A DNA stretch of 64,000 nucleotides from Shimia biformata. GTDB lineage: Bacteria; Pseudomonadota; Alphaproteobacteria; Rhodobacterales; Rhodobacteraceae. This document shows positions 16,438 through 25,647 of this stretch, piece after piece (position 1 is the stretch's first letter; each line of letters begins with the position of its first letter). The notes below the pieces were generated by a model. It saw only the letters and a program-made list of their open reading frames with translations. It had not been told where the DNA came from and searched no databases. The translations under genes and the position numbers were made by a program. The stretch covers positions 961,375 through 1,025,374 of the forward strand of contig NZ_JAFEJK010000001.1 of NCBI RefSeq assembly GCF_016888515.1. Direction: 5' to 3'.

Positions 16438-17099
16438 AGGCATCATCCCTGGCATTGGCGCTGCTGGCCACGACTTCTGTTGAGGCAGGCCAGTGGGACA
16501 TTACGCTTGCGCCATACCTTTGGCTCGAGATGCCGTCTGCCAAGACCGTTCTGGCCGAGTCCGGCAGCGATGTCCGGCTTCAGACGGTGACACAGCTTGA
16601 GGCCGTTGCATCGAACGGAGACTGGTCGCTGGTTGGAGACATCAACTATTTGCGGGCGGTCGACCAGGTATTTGGCGCGTCAGAGCTTGAAGTCACAGGG
16701 GCAAGTGCGGCTGTCGGTGTTCTGAGGGAAATCTCCAATGGCCCGATGCATGTGATGACAGCCGGAATCGGGCTGCGCCACTTTGATCTTGCCATCAAGC
16801 TACGCACCCCATCGGGGAACCTGCGCGCCGACAAGCTGCTTCTCACGCCGTTTATTGGCGTTCGAGGGCGGTACGATCTGGGCAAACACATGTCGGTCGA
16901 AGGATCTCTTGGGATTGGCGGTCTGGGTCGAGGTGCCGATTTCTATTCGGACCTGCGCGCGGGTGTCGGATTCAAAACCGGCAGGTCGTCATCGGTCCAA
17001 CTGGGCTATCGGCATGTATTCGTGGATCTCGACAAAAGCACGTTTGTTTCGTCCTTCACCCTAGAAGGTCCGTATGTGGCCTATGTCCACAAGTTCTGA
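16434..17099 (+). CDS. Exported beta-rich protein, probably outer-membrane
   Basis: 221 residues from ATG 16434, chosen because it overlaps the DUF1523 stop and is followed by a signal peptide (MKASSLALALLATTSVEAG, cleavage near VEA-GQW). The remainder alternates polar and hydrophobic residues with glycines typical of small beta-barrels (WDITLAPYLWLEMP, LTPFIGVRGRYDLG, LRAGVGFKTG, SVQLGYRHVFVDLD) and ends ...VAYVHKF with a terminal Phe, the classical outer-membrane assembly signal. It resembles OmpW/opacity-like small porin-fold proteins without a clear family call. Last gene of the cluster. Confidence 0.72.
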   Translation: MKASSLALALLATTSVEAGQWDITLAPYLWLEMPSAKTVLAESGSDVRLQTVTQLEAVASNGDWSLVGDINYLRAVDQVFGASELEVTGASAAVGVLREISNGPMHVMTAGIGLRHFDLAIKLRTPSGNLRADKLLLTPFIGVRGRYDLGKHMSVEGSLGIGGLGRGADFYSDLRAGVGFKTGRSSSVQLGYRHVFVDLDKSTFVSSFTLEGPYVAYVHKF

Positions 17100-17150
17100 G
17101 GCCGGGAGGCGCGGACTGGTGGCCCGCATCGAACCCGGCGAACTTGTGTT

Positions 17151-17417
17151 TCAAATCGTCAAGCGCGCAACCAGCCTGCGCGCGAGCGGTGCGACGAACA
17201 GGATCACGGGAAAGGCGACAGCCCAGCTGGATACCCACCCCGACATCCATGTGCCGACAAAACCGTCAACCAGCCCGACCGCCTTCATGGTGGCAATGCA
17301 CGAGACAATGCAGGACATCAGCCCTGAGACGATAAATCCAAACAGGACAGGGGCAAATTTGGCCGGGAACATGTAATACCTCTTGGCATGTTTCATCGAT
17401 TGGATGTCGATACACAT
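17151..17417 (-). CDS. DUF2798 small membrane protein
   Basis: 88 residues (probably 81 if translation starts at Met8, base 17396). Two hydrophobic helices: APVLFGFIVSGLMSCIVSCIA and WVSSWAVAFPVILFVAP, followed by RRLVARL. This spacing with 'LMSCIVS...VGTWMSGWVSSWAVAFPVIL' matches DUF2798. Inner-membrane location expected, function unknown. It stands alone: minus strand, 51 bp after the convergent end of the AAA cluster and 45 bp downstream of the hydroxypyruvate-isomerase-like gene's stop. Confidence 0.75.
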   Translation of the reverse strand: MCIDIQSMKHAKRYYMFPAKFAPVLFGFIVSGLMSCIVSCIATMKAVGLVDGFVGTWMSGWVSSWAVAFPVILFVAPLARRLVARLTI

Positions 17418-17462
17418 GCTGACTTTGGAATGAATGTCCAGCTGCCAGAAGGCCGCATCCTG

Positions 17463-18212
17463 TCAGCGCGGCAACCAGCCCAGCCCGGCCTCGGTCGACT
17501 TGGCGGGGCGATACTCGGCGCTGACCCAGCCCCGGTACCCGTCCTGGTCAATCTTTGCGAAGAAACCAGGATAGTCGATCTCTCCCCCGACGGGTTCGTG
17601 CCGGCCGGGTGCGCCGGCGATCTGGATGTGACCCACAAGAGACTTGTGCTTTTCCCATGTGCCCATCACGTCGCCCGTAATCATAAAGGCATGATAGGCA
17701 TCGAATTGAAGCGCCAGGTTCGGGGCCGAGATCTCGGTAATGATCTCGGCGGCAAGATCAAAGTCGGACAGGAAATAGCCGGGCATATCCGTCCGGTTGA
17801 TTGGCTCGATGGTCAGCCGCTGTTTTGGCGCGTGTTCGACCGCCCAGTTCAGGTTATCGATCATGGTTTGGCGAGCCTCGGGCCCATCGGCAGCGCCGGA
17901 CATGATATGCACCATTTCAGCGCCCAGAACCTCGGCATAGCGCAGGGCCCGCTTCAGATCGTGGCGGAACCGTTCCTGCCCTCCTGGCGTTGCGGCAAAC
18001 CCACGCTCGCCCCCTGCCCAGTTCGGGGGCGGTGTGTTGATCAGCGCCAGCGTCAAGTTTGTCCTGTTCAATTCGTGCAGGATGTCCTTGGCGGCAATGT
18101 CATAGGGAAACAGAACCTCTACGCCCGTAAAACCCGCATCTGCGGCAGCTTGAAAACGGTCGAGAAACGGAAGCTCTTGGAAGAGCATCGACAAGTTTGC
18201 AACAAAACGCAT
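17463..18212 (-). CDS. Hydroxypyruvate isomerase-like TIM-barrel protein (Hyi/OtnI family)
   Basis: 249 residues from ATG 18212, where RFVANLSMLFQELPFLDRF begins the conserved family N-terminus; the longer frame to 18263 adds only non-conserved residues. Key segments: GFTGVEVLFPYD, NTPPPNWAGGERGFAA, VHIMSGAA, RLTIEPINRTDMPGYFLSDFD (metal Glu), LQFDAYHAFMITGD (metal Asp/His), VGHIQIAGAPGRHEP and WVSAEYRP (metal Glu). This is the xylose-isomerase-like fold with a divalent metal. In this family it interconverts hydroxypyruvate and tartronate semialdehyde, or 2-oxo-tetronate isomers. No glyoxylate carboligase gene is in the window. Confidence 0.87.
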   Translation of the reverse strand: MRFVANLSMLFQELPFLDRFQAAADAGFTGVEVLFPYDIAAKDILHELNRTNLTLALINTPPPNWAGGERGFAATPGGQERFRHDLKRALRYAEVLGAEMVHIMSGAADGPEARQTMIDNLNWAVEHAPKQRLTIEPINRTDMPGYFLSDFDLAAEIITEISAPNLALQFDAYHAFMITGDVMGTWEKHKSLVGHIQIAGAPGRHEPVGGEIDYPGFFAKIDQDGYRGWVSAEYRPAKSTEAGLGWLPR

Positions 18213-18323
18213 GATTACCTCACATTCCTGTGATGTCTTGCCGCAGACTCCGACGTCGTGCAAGTGGGCAAACTCATCCCAAGGTGCCCAGATTGTTGCT
18301 GATTTGGTGACAGTTTGTTTACG

Positions 18324-18926
18324 TCAGGGCATTTCGCTGGATGGGATCACTTGGAAAAAGGCTCCGCTGGACCACAGGCCGAACCAGCTTTTGCCGTCAA
18401 TTTCGTGATGGCTGCCGATCTCGACCAGACGATAAAAGCTTTTGCGGTCTATCAGGGCTTCCAGGTTGGTCCGTACCAACACATAGGGCGATGGTTCCCC
18501 GGTCTCAGGGTCGCGTTCGACCCGGATCGGATTGGCTGGACCGGCCGTGGTGAAGTCCCCGACATGGGTCTCAAAGGTCAGCACCTGATCCTGCCCAGAG
18601 CCTGTCACGTCAAAATCAACAGCCACGAAAGGAGCGTCGTCGACAGTTATCCCGACTTTTTCGACCGGGGTGACAAGGAAATACTTGTCGCCGTCCTTAC
18701 GCAATATGGAGGAAAACAGCCTGACGAGTTCCTTCCGGCCGATCGGGGTGCCGAGGTAAAACCAGGTGCCGTCCCGTGCGATGCGCATGTCCAGATCGCC
18801 GCAGAATGGCGGGTTCCACAGATGTACCGGTGGCAATCCCTTACCCTTGGTCGCGGCTTTGGCAGCGGCGGCGATGCCGTCGGCGGTCGGTTTCACGGGA
18901 ATTTGTCCGCTCATATCTTTTGCCAT
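18324..18926 (-). CDS. DUF1285 family protein
   Basis: 200 residues, soluble. Conserved DUF1285 segments: [91 protein letters not shown]. Function unknown. In alphaproteobacteria it commonly sits head-to-head with a MoxR gene, as here: its start at 18926 is 54 bp from moxR at 18981, so a shared promoter region is likely. Met at 18914 is an alternative start. Confidence 0.87.
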   Translation of the reverse strand: MAKDMSGQIPVKPTADGIAAAAKAATKGKGLPPVHLWNPPFCGDLDMRIARDGTWFYLGTPIGRKELVRLFSSILRKDGDKYFLVTPVEKVGITVDDAPFVAVDFDVTGSGQDQVLTFETHVGDFTTAGPANPIRVERDPETGEPSPYVLVRTNLEALIDRKSFYRLVEIGSHHEIDGKSWFGLWSSGAFFQVIPSSEMP

Positions 18927-18980
18927 TTCCCTCGCGCACGATAGACTCTCAACAAGCTAGGTCGAAACAGGAGAAATGTC

Positions 18981-19988
18981 ATGGCCGAACACGCCGAACT
19001 GATCGACGAGATCGAGGCATTGGGCGAAAAACTGGTTGCGGCCAAGTCCGCGATCACCCGGCGATTCATCGGTCAGGAACGGGTGGTGGACCTGACACTG
19101 TCCGCGCTTCTGTGCGGCGGCCATGGCCTGCTTGTCGGGTTGCCGGGTCTGGGCAAGACCCGGCTGGTCGAGACCTTGTCGACGGTGATGGGCCTTGATG
19201 CAAACCGCGTTCAGTTCACGCCCGACCTGATGCCGGCTGACATTCTTGGGTCGGAGGTTTTGGAGAAAGGCAAAGGCGGAACGCGCGAGTTCCGATTCGT
19301 GCCGGGCCCGATATTCTGCCAGCTCCTGATGGCGGATGAGATCAACCGTGCCAGCCCGCGGACTCAGTCTGCTCTTTTGCAGGCGATGCAGGAAAAGAAA
19401 GTTACCGTTGCCGGACAGGACCGCCCGCTGTCGGCGCCGTTCCACGTTCTGGCGACCCAGAACCCGATTGAACAGGAAGGCACATACCCATTGCCCGAGG
19501 CGCAGCTTGACCGCTTTCTGGTGCAGATCGATGTGCCCTATCCGACCCGCGACACCGAACGTGATATTCTGCTTGCCACCACCGGCGCCGACGAGGACGA
19601 GGCGCATCAGGTGTTCACCGGTGAAGAGCTGATTGCGGCCCAACAGCTGCTGCGCCGCATGCCCGTGGGCGAAGCGGTGATGGAGCGCATCCTCGACCTG
19701 GTCCGCGCGTTTCGCCCCGAGGACGACACCGCGACAGAGCAAGTGCGCGAGAAAATTGCCTGGGGGCCGGGCCCCCGTGCGGCGCAGGCCCTGATGATGA
19801 CGGTAAGGGCGCAGGCGCTATTGCATGGCCGTCTGGCGCCATCGGCGCAAGATGTGATCGACATGGCGGCGCCTGTTCTTAGTCACCGTATGGCGTTGAA
19901 CTTCGCTGCCCGTGCCCGTGGCGACACGCTGACCGGTCTGATCGACGAAACGCTTGCTCGACTGGACGGGTCCGAGGCGGCGGCGTGA
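18981..19988 (+). CDS. MoxR-type AAA+ ATPase
   Basis: 335 residues, the MoxR length. RFIGQERVVDLTLSALLCGGH leads to Walker A GLPGLGKT (53-60), Walker B LLMADE (115-120), INRASPRTQSALLQAM, sensor 1 ATQNPIEQEGTYPLPEAQLDRF and the C-terminal lid GPGPRAAQALMMTVRAQALL. MoxR ATPases act with VWA/DUF58 partners to assemble or activate other proteins. AGGAGA precedes ATG 18981, and the stop overlaps the DUF58 start (GTGA 19985-19988). Head gene of a four-gene operon. Confidence 0.94.
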   Translation: MAEHAELIDEIEALGEKLVAAKSAITRRFIGQERVVDLTLSALLCGGHGLLVGLPGLGKTRLVETLSTVMGLDANRVQFTPDLMPADILGSEVLEKGKGGTREFRFVPGPIFCQLLMADEINRASPRTQSALLQAMQEKKVTVAGQDRPLSAPFHVLATQNPIEQEGTYPLPEAQLDRFLVQIDVPYPTRDTERDILLATTGADEDEAHQVFTGEELIAAQQLLRRMPVGEAVMERILDLVRAFRPEDDTATEQVREKIAWGPGPRAAQALMMTVRAQALLHGRLAPSAQDVIDMAAPVLSHRMALNFAARARGDTLTGLIDETLARLDGSEAAA

Positions 19989-20857
19989 CACTTCCCACCC
20001 AACTCAGAACGCGGTCGGAAACCGAAGCTGCGCGCTTGCCGCCACTCCTGGCGCGGGCCGAGCATCTCGCGGGCACGGTCCTCTTGGGGGATCACGGGCG
20101 GCGGCGTTCGGGGTTGGGGGATGATTTCTGGCAATACCGCCCGGTGCGTCCCGGCGACTCCATGCGTATGGTGGATTGGCGGCGCTCGGCAAAGTCCGAC
20201 GGGCAATTCGTGCGCGAACGCGAATGGCAGGTGGCGCAATCGGTGATGCTCTGGGTCGACCAGTCGGCGTCGATGGGGTTCGGATCGGTCAAGGGTGCTG
20301 ACACGAAATGCGACCGCGCGCGCGTGATCGCGCTGGCGGTGTCTATTCTTCTGATCCGAGGCGGGGAACGAGTGGGCCTGACCGGAATCAGCCTTCCTCC
20401 GCGCCGGGGCGAGGGCCAGATTCTGCGCCTGACGGATCGGCTTTTGCAGCCGGAGGATGAGGACTATGGCTCACCCGAAGCGCGCGCCATGTTGCCCCAC
20501 GCCCGCGCGGTGTTCCTGTCGGATTTCCTTGGCAAGACCGATGCAGTCGAGGCGGCGCTGACGAAAGCAGCGGACCGAGGGGTAAGGGGTGTCCTGATGC
20601 AGGTGCTTGATCCGGCCGAAGAAAGCTTCCCGTTCCGGGGGCGGGCGCTTTTTGAAAGCATGGGCGCGACGCTCAGGCACGAGACCAAGAAGGCCGATGA
20701 CCTGAAGGCGCGTTACCTGGATCGCCTGGCCGAACGCAAGGCGCGGCTGACGCAGCTGGCGCGGGCTACGGGGTGGCAGTTTACGTCACATCGGACCGAT
20801 GCCCCGGCGCAGGTCGCGTTGCAGTGGCTTTATCGCGCTTTGGAGCGGAGGGGCTGA
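19985..20857 (+). CDS. DUF58 (VWA-like) domain protein, MoxR partner
   Basis: 290 residues from GTG 19985. The DUF58 signature is DFWQYRPVRPGDSMRMVDWRRSAKS (about 46-70, shown in family terms as YRP-PGD-R-DW-SA), followed by the VWA MIDAS core VDQSASMGFGS (DxSxS). No TM segment is evident, so it is cytosolic. It would deliver a client to MoxR via the metal-dependent VWA fold. Overlaps moxR by 4 bp and the next gene by 1 bp (TGATG). Confidence 0.92.
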   Translation: MTLPTQLRTRSETEAARLPPLLARAEHLAGTVLLGDHGRRRSGLGDDFWQYRPVRPGDSMRMVDWRRSAKSDGQFVREREWQVAQSVMLWVDQSASMGFGSVKGADTKCDRARVIALAVSILLIRGGERVGLTGISLPPRRGEGQILRLTDRLLQPEDEDYGSPEARAMLPHARAVFLSDFLGKTDAVEAALTKAADRGVRGVLMQVLDPAEESFPFRGRALFESMGATLRHETKKADDLKARYLDRLAERKARLTQLARATGWQFTSHRTDAPAQVALQWLYRALERRG

Positions 20858-23601
20858 TGTTCGGACTTCCCATCGCCTTTTCAGCGCCCTGGCTGCTAAC
20901 TGCACTGATTGCGTTGCCCGTGCTGTGGCTGATCCTGAGGGCAATCCCGCCTGCGCCGGTGCGCCGCCGGTTTCCCGGTGTTGCTTTGCTGTTGGGGCTT
21001 CAGGATGAAGATACCGTCACTGACCGTACCCCGTGGTGGCTGCTATTGTTGCGGATGATGACTGTGGCGGCGGTGATTGTCGGACTGGCCGGCCCGATCC
21101 TGAACCCTGATCCCGCAGGGGATGGCGATGGGCCGCTTCTGATCGTTTTTGATGGCGGCTGGGCGTCGGCGGATCAGTGGGATGCGCATGTCTCGGCGGC
21201 CGAGGCCGAGCTTGCCAAGGCCGCGCGTCAGGGGCGCGAGGCGGCGGTGATCAACCTTGCTGACCCCGTTGAGGTGCAGTTCCTGACTGCCGACATCTGG
21301 CGGACACGACTGGCGGGGCTGCAACCCCTACCGTGGCTACCACGGGCAGAACGCCTGGCAGAGGTGGCGGACGCGCTTGGAGACGGTGCAGTTGAAACTT
21401 TCTGGTTATCCTCGGGGCTTGAGTTTGCTGGCCGCAGCGACATTCTCGGTGACCTCAGATCGCGCGGTGTCGTGCGCGTTTTCCAGCCCGGCACAGGAGC
21501 AATTGCTCTGTTGCCACCCAAATTCGAAGACGGCCATATCCGCCTTGCCGCCGTCCGGGCCATGGCTGTGGGAGGTCGAGACGTCGGTTTGAATGCCATT
21601 GGTCGCGATCCGGGCGGGAATGAGACCGTGCTTGCCACGTCCCGGTTCGTGTTCGATGACGGTGCGGCCGAGGCCGGAGTTGACCTGGTACTTCCATCCG
21701 AACTGCGGGCGCGGATCACGCGGTTCGAACTTGCCGGCATCCGGTCTGCCGGGACAGTCGTTCTGGCCGATGACGCATTGCAAAGACGCGAGATCGCGCT
21801 GGTGGCAGGTCGGCAAGACCGTGAGGGGTTGCAACTGTTGTCGCCACTGCACTATCTGCGACAGGCGCTTGTGCCAACGGCGGATGTGATCGAGGGCCCG
21901 CTCGAAGATGTCCTGCTGGCGAACCCCCAGGTCATCGTTCTGGCCGATGTAGCTGTTTTGTCTGATGCGGAATCGGCAGCCCTTCTGGACTGGGCCGAAG
22001 CGGGTGGGCTGCTTTTGCGCTTCGCCGGGCCGAAGCTGGCCGCGTCGGGCGTCAGCCGCAAAGAAGAAGATCCCCTTATGCCGGTGCGTCTTCGGGCGGG
22101 TGGCCGCAGCGTCGGCGGAGCGATGTCCTGGGGCGAACCCAAGGCGCTGGCGCCCTTTGACGACAATGGCCCCTTTGCCGGACTTTCGGTGCCGGACGAA
22201 GTGCGCGTGACGGCACAGGTCATGGCGCAACCTGACCCGACACTGGCCGACCGGGTGATTGCGGCCCTGTCGGATGGCACGCCACTTGTCACCCGCAAGC
22301 CTCTTGGAGACGGGCAGGTGGTCCTGTTCCATGTCACAGCCAATGCGGAATGGTCTGGCCTGCCGCTGTCGGGGCTGTTTGTGCAGATGCTGGACCGCCT
22401 TGCTGCGCTTGGAATCGCCGATCGCACTAGCGCGGCGAACATGGAAGGCACCACCTGGCAGCCTCAGAAAGTACTGGACGGTTTTGGCGCACTGCAGGAT
22501 GGCCAGTCGCTGGCGGGTGTGTCCGGCGAAAGCATTTTGGCGGGGCAGATCGGGCCACAACTGCGCCCGGGCCTCTATATCTCGGATGCGCAGCGGCTGG
22601 CCGTCAACGCCAATGGGCCGGATGCTGAACTTCGCCCGTTTGCATGGCCGGCCGATGTCCCTGTCGAAGGCAGCGCCGCGCCGCCCGCACGAGAACTGGG
22701 CGGGCTGATTCTGGGGCTCGCGCTGGCGCTGCTTTTGGCGGATATCGCCGCCTCGCTGTTGGTGTCGGGGCGATTGTGGGGCAGCCGGGTAGTGGCAGTA
22801 CTGGCACTCGCCCTTGCCTTGCCGCCTTATCCTGCAGACGCACAAGAGGACACTGCCGTCGAGATCGCGGCCGAGGTTGTGTTTGGCCATGTGCTGACAG
22901 GGGATGGACAGGTCGACCAGGCCGCATTCCGTGGGCTTCAGGGGTTGTCACGCGTTCTGACGTTTCGCACGTCGATTGAACCTGCAACGCCGCGGGGCGT
23001 GGATTTGGAACGCGACGAGCTTGCACTTTACCCGTTGCTTTATTGGCCGATCTCACCTGATCAGCCGATCCCGTCGGACGAAGCCTATGCCCGGCTCAAC
23101 ACCTATCTGCGCTCGGGCGGCATGATCCTGTTTGATACACGCGACGCGGATGTGGCCGGGTTTGGCGCGGCCAGTCCGAACGGGCGCAAACTGCAGCGGC
23201 TGGCGCTGCCGCTGGACATTCCGGCGTTGGAACCCGTGCCCCAGGACCACGTTCTGACTCGCACGTTCTACCTGCTACAGGATTTTCCGGGTCGATATGC
23301 GGGCCGCGACCTGTGGGTCGAGGCCGCGCCACCCGATGCAGAACAGATCGAGGGGATGCCATTCCGCAACCTCAATGACGGCGTTTCGCCAGTGGTGATC
23401 GGCGGAAACGACTGGGCTGCGGCCTGGGCGATCGATGACAATGGTCGCTTTGTGTACCCTGTGGGTCACGGGCGCGGCGGAGAGCGGCAGCGCGAACTGG
23501 CCTATCGCTTCGGGGTCAATCTGGTGATGCATGTGCTGACGGGGAACTATAAATCCGACCAGGTGCATGTGCCTGCGCTTCTGGAAAGGCTGGGGCAATG
23601 A
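20857..23601 (+). CDS. Large membrane protein with BatA-like N-terminus and DUF4159 C-terminus
   Basis: 914 residues from ATG 20857 (TGATG overlap with the DUF58 gene); upstream in-frame codons overlap DUF58 and are rejected. TM helices near 7-28 (APWLLTALIALPVLWLIL) and 58-82 (WWLLLLRMMTVAAVIVGLAG) match the BatA N-terminal domain, followed by a degenerate VWA-like region (LLIVFDGGWASADQW, lacking DxSxS) and an amidotransferase-like fold. A second hydrophobic zone near 635-670 precedes DUF4159 (from about 680: EVVFGHVLTGDGQVDQAAFRGLQGL...LYPLLYWPIS...LNTYLRSGGMILFDTRD). DUF4159 should face the periplasm. Function is unknown beyond its MoxR/VWA association; stop overlaps the next start by 4 bp. 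Confidence 0.88.
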   Translation: MFGLPIAFSAPWLLTALIALPVLWLILRAIPPAPVRRRFPGVALLLGLQDEDTVTDRTPWWLLLLRMMTVAAVIVGLAGPILNPDPAGDGDGPLLIVFDGGWASADQWDAHVSAAEAELAKAARQGREAAVINLADPVEVQFLTADIWRTRLAGLQPLPWLPRAERLAEVADALGDGAVETFWLSSGLEFAGRSDILGDLRSRGVVRVFQPGTGAIALLPPKFEDGHIRLAAVRAMAVGGRDVGLNAIGRDPGGNETVLATSRFVFDDGAAEAGVDLVLPSELRARITRFELAGIRSAGTVVLADDALQRREIALVAGRQDREGLQLLSPLHYLRQALVPTADVIEGPLEDVLLANPQVIVLADVAVLSDAESAALLDWAEAGGLLLRFAGPKLAASGVSRKEEDPLMPVRLRAGGRSVGGAMSWGEPKALAPFDDNGPFAGLSVPDEVRVTAQVMAQPDPTLADRVIAALSDGTPLVTRKPLGDGQVVLFHVTANAEWSGLPLSGLFVQMLDRLAALGIADRTSAANMEGTTWQPQKVLDGFGALQDGQSLAGVSGESILAGQIGPQLRPGLYISDAQRLAVNANGPDAELRPFAWPADVPVEGSAAPPARELGGLILGLALALLLADIAASLLVSGRLWGSRVVAVLALALALPPYPADAQEDTAVEIAAEVVFGHVLTGDGQVDQAAFRGLQGLSRVLTFRTSIEPATPRGVDLERDELALYPLLYWPISPDQPIPSDEAYARLNTYLRSGGMILFDTRDADVAGFGAASPNGRKLQRLALPLDIPALEPVPQDHVLTRTFYLLQDFPGRYAGRDLWVEAAPPDAEQIEGMPFRNLNDGVSPVVIGGNDWAAAWAIDDNGRFVYPVGHGRGGERQRELAYRFGVNLVMHVLTGNYKSDQVHVPALLERLGQ

Positions 23602-25640
23602 CGGGTACGGTGATGTTCGACCCGATCCTGCCGCTTTGGACCATCGCGGTTCTGGCGGCGATGTCTGCGCTTGGGGTCGGCATCGCGCTTTGGCGCGGTT
23701 TGCCGGGCTGGTGGTTGCGTGGCTTGGCCGCCGCCGCAGTGATCGCCGCGCTTTGCGGGCCTGTCCTGCAACGGGAAAACCGTGCGCCGCTTTCGGACAT
23801 AGTCCTGATGCTGGTGGATCAGAGCGCCAGTCAGCAGCTCGCGAGTCGCGCCACAGACACCGAGGCCGCGGCAACAGAGCTGGCCGCGCGTATTTCCGTG
23901 CGTCCCAACACCGAATTGCGCCGCATCGACATCGGCGATGGCGAGGGCGACACCGGCACCCTTGCCATGGCTGCGCTTGCCGAAGCCATGGCGCAGGAGC
24001 CGCGCGGACGTATTGCCGGGGTTTTTCTGATTTCTGACGGGCGGGTCCACGACATCGACCGCGCCCCGGACCTGCCGGCACCTTTGCACCTGTTGCACAC
24101 CGGACGTGAACGCGACTGGGATCGTCGGCTCTTGGTCAAGAACGCGCCAGCCTTCGCCATACTGGGCGAGCCTGTGACTTTGACCCTGAGCATCGAGGAC
24201 AGCGGGGCGGTACCCGCTGGCGCCGACCGTGCCACGCTTCTGGTGTCGGTCGACGGTGATGAGCCGGTGCGTTTCGAAGTGCCGACCGGAGAAGAAATTG
24301 ACGTGCCCCTTTCCCTGAACCATGGCGGGCGCAATGTCATCGAGTTTTCGACCCCCGAGGCCGAAGGGGAACTGACCGACCGCAACAATTCCGCGCTGAT
24401 CCAGATCAACGGGGTGCGCGACCGCCTGCGCGTGCTTCTGGTATCGGGCGAACCGCACCCCGGTGGGCGCACATGGCGCAACCTTCTGAAATCCGACGCC
24501 TCGGTCGATCTCGTACATTTCACTATCCTGCGCCCGCCCGAGAAACAGGACGGGGTGCCGGTGACGGAACTGTCGCTGATCGCTTTTCCGACCCGTGAAC
24601 TGTTCATGGACAAGATCACAGATTTCGACCTGATTATCTTTGACCGCTACAAGCGGCGTGGCATCTTGCCGTCGCTGTATCTCGACAACGTTGTAAACTA
24701 TGTGCGCGAGGGTGGGGCGCTGCTGGTTGCAGCGGGGCCGGATTTCGCCACTGCCGCAAGCATCTATCGCACGCCCCTGGCTGACATCTTGCCCGCCCGA
24801 CCCACGGCTCGGATCGTGGCCGAGGGTTTTACCCCCAAAGTGTCTGAACTTGGCGAACGCCATCCGGTGACGTCGGGCTTGCCGGACGCCGGGTCCTGGG
24901 GGCGCTGGCTGCGCCAGATCGAGGTAGAGCCGCAGTCGGGTCACGTGGTTATGACCGGGGCCGAAGACCGTCCGTTGCTGATCCTTGACCGGGTGGACGA
25001 GGGGCGGGTGGCGCTTCTTGCTTCGGATCACGCCTGGCTCTGGGCGCGCGGGTTCGAAGGCGGTGGCCCGCAGCTGGAAATCCTGCGGCGGTTGGCACAT
25101 TGGATGATGGCAGAGCCGGAACTGGAAGAAGACATGCTTTGGGCCGAACCGACCGGCCAGACGATGCGGATCATCCGGCGCACGCTGGACGACACGGTCG
25201 GAGACGTCACGGTGACTTCCCCTTCAGGGGCGGTGGTGAACCTGCCGATGAACGAGGTGTCGCCGGGGCACTACGAAACGGTTTTTGAAGGGGCCGAGAT
25301 CGGTCTCTATCGGCTGGAGAATGGGGGCAAGACGGCGGTCATCGGCCTTGGGCCAGCCGCGCCGCGCGAGTTTGAACAGACCATTGCCACGGATGAAATT
25401 GTAAAGCCGGTTCTCGCGTCCATGCGCGGTGGCGCGGTCGCACTTGAGGACGGGTTGCCGCGTCTGCGTGACGTGCGCGAAGGGCGGCCGGCGGCGGGAC
25501 GGGGGTGGCTGGGTCTGACTCCGCGCGGCGCTTATGAAACGCTGGACGTTGTCCGAACCCCATTGTTACCTGCCTGGGTGGTCCTGCTGATCGTGGCCGG
25601 GCTGATCACCGCGGGTTGGATGCGCGAAGGGCGGCGCTAA
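23598..25640 (+). CDS. Membrane protein with VWA-like and glutamine-amidotransferase-like fold, end of the MoxR operon
   Basis: 680 residues. Two N-terminal TM helices (about 11-32 and 38-58), then a VWA-type strand with MIDAS-like VDQSAS (about 73-78), an Ig-like segment (VTLTLSIEDSGAVPAGAD), and a class I amidotransferase-like domain without the catalytic Cys (LRVLLVSGEPHPGGRTWRNL, DLIIFDRYKRRGIL, YVREGGALLVAAGPDF). A C-terminal TM (LPAWVVLLIVAGLITAGWM) anchors it. These features match the membrane partner that closes alphaproteobacterial MoxR/DUF58/DUF4159 operons. It ends 7 bp from the convergent aminotransferase gene. Confidence 0.87.
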   Translation: MTGTVMFDPILPLWTIAVLAAMSALGVGIALWRGLPGWWLRGLAAAAVIAALCGPVLQRENRAPLSDIVLMLVDQSASQQLASRATDTEAAATELAARISVRPNTELRRIDIGDGEGDTGTLAMAALAEAMAQEPRGRIAGVFLISDGRVHDIDRAPDLPAPLHLLHTGRERDWDRRLLVKNAPAFAILGEPVTLTLSIEDSGAVPAGADRATLLVSVDGDEPVRFEVPTGEEIDVPLSLNHGGRNVIEFSTPEAEGELTDRNNSALIQINGVRDRLRVLLVSGEPHPGGRTWRNLLKSDASVDLVHFTILRPPEKQDGVPVTELSLIAFPTRELFMDKITDFDLIIFDRYKRRGILPSLYLDNVVNYVREGGALLVAAGPDFATAASIYRTPLADILPARPTARIVAEGFTPKVSELGERHPVTSGLPDAGSWGRWLRQIEVEPQSGHVVMTGAEDRPLLILDRVDEGRVALLASDHAWLWARGFEGGGPQLEILRRLAHWMMAEPELEEDMLWAEPTGQTMRIIRRTLDDTVGDVTVTSPSGAVVNLPMNEVSPGHYETVFEGAEIGLYRLENGGKTAVIGLGPAAPREFEQTIATDEIVKPVLASMRGGAVALEDGLPRLRDVREGRPAAGRGWLGLTPRGAYETLDVVRTPLLPAWVVLLIVAGLITAGWMREGRR

Positions 25641-25647
25641 GCCGCCC

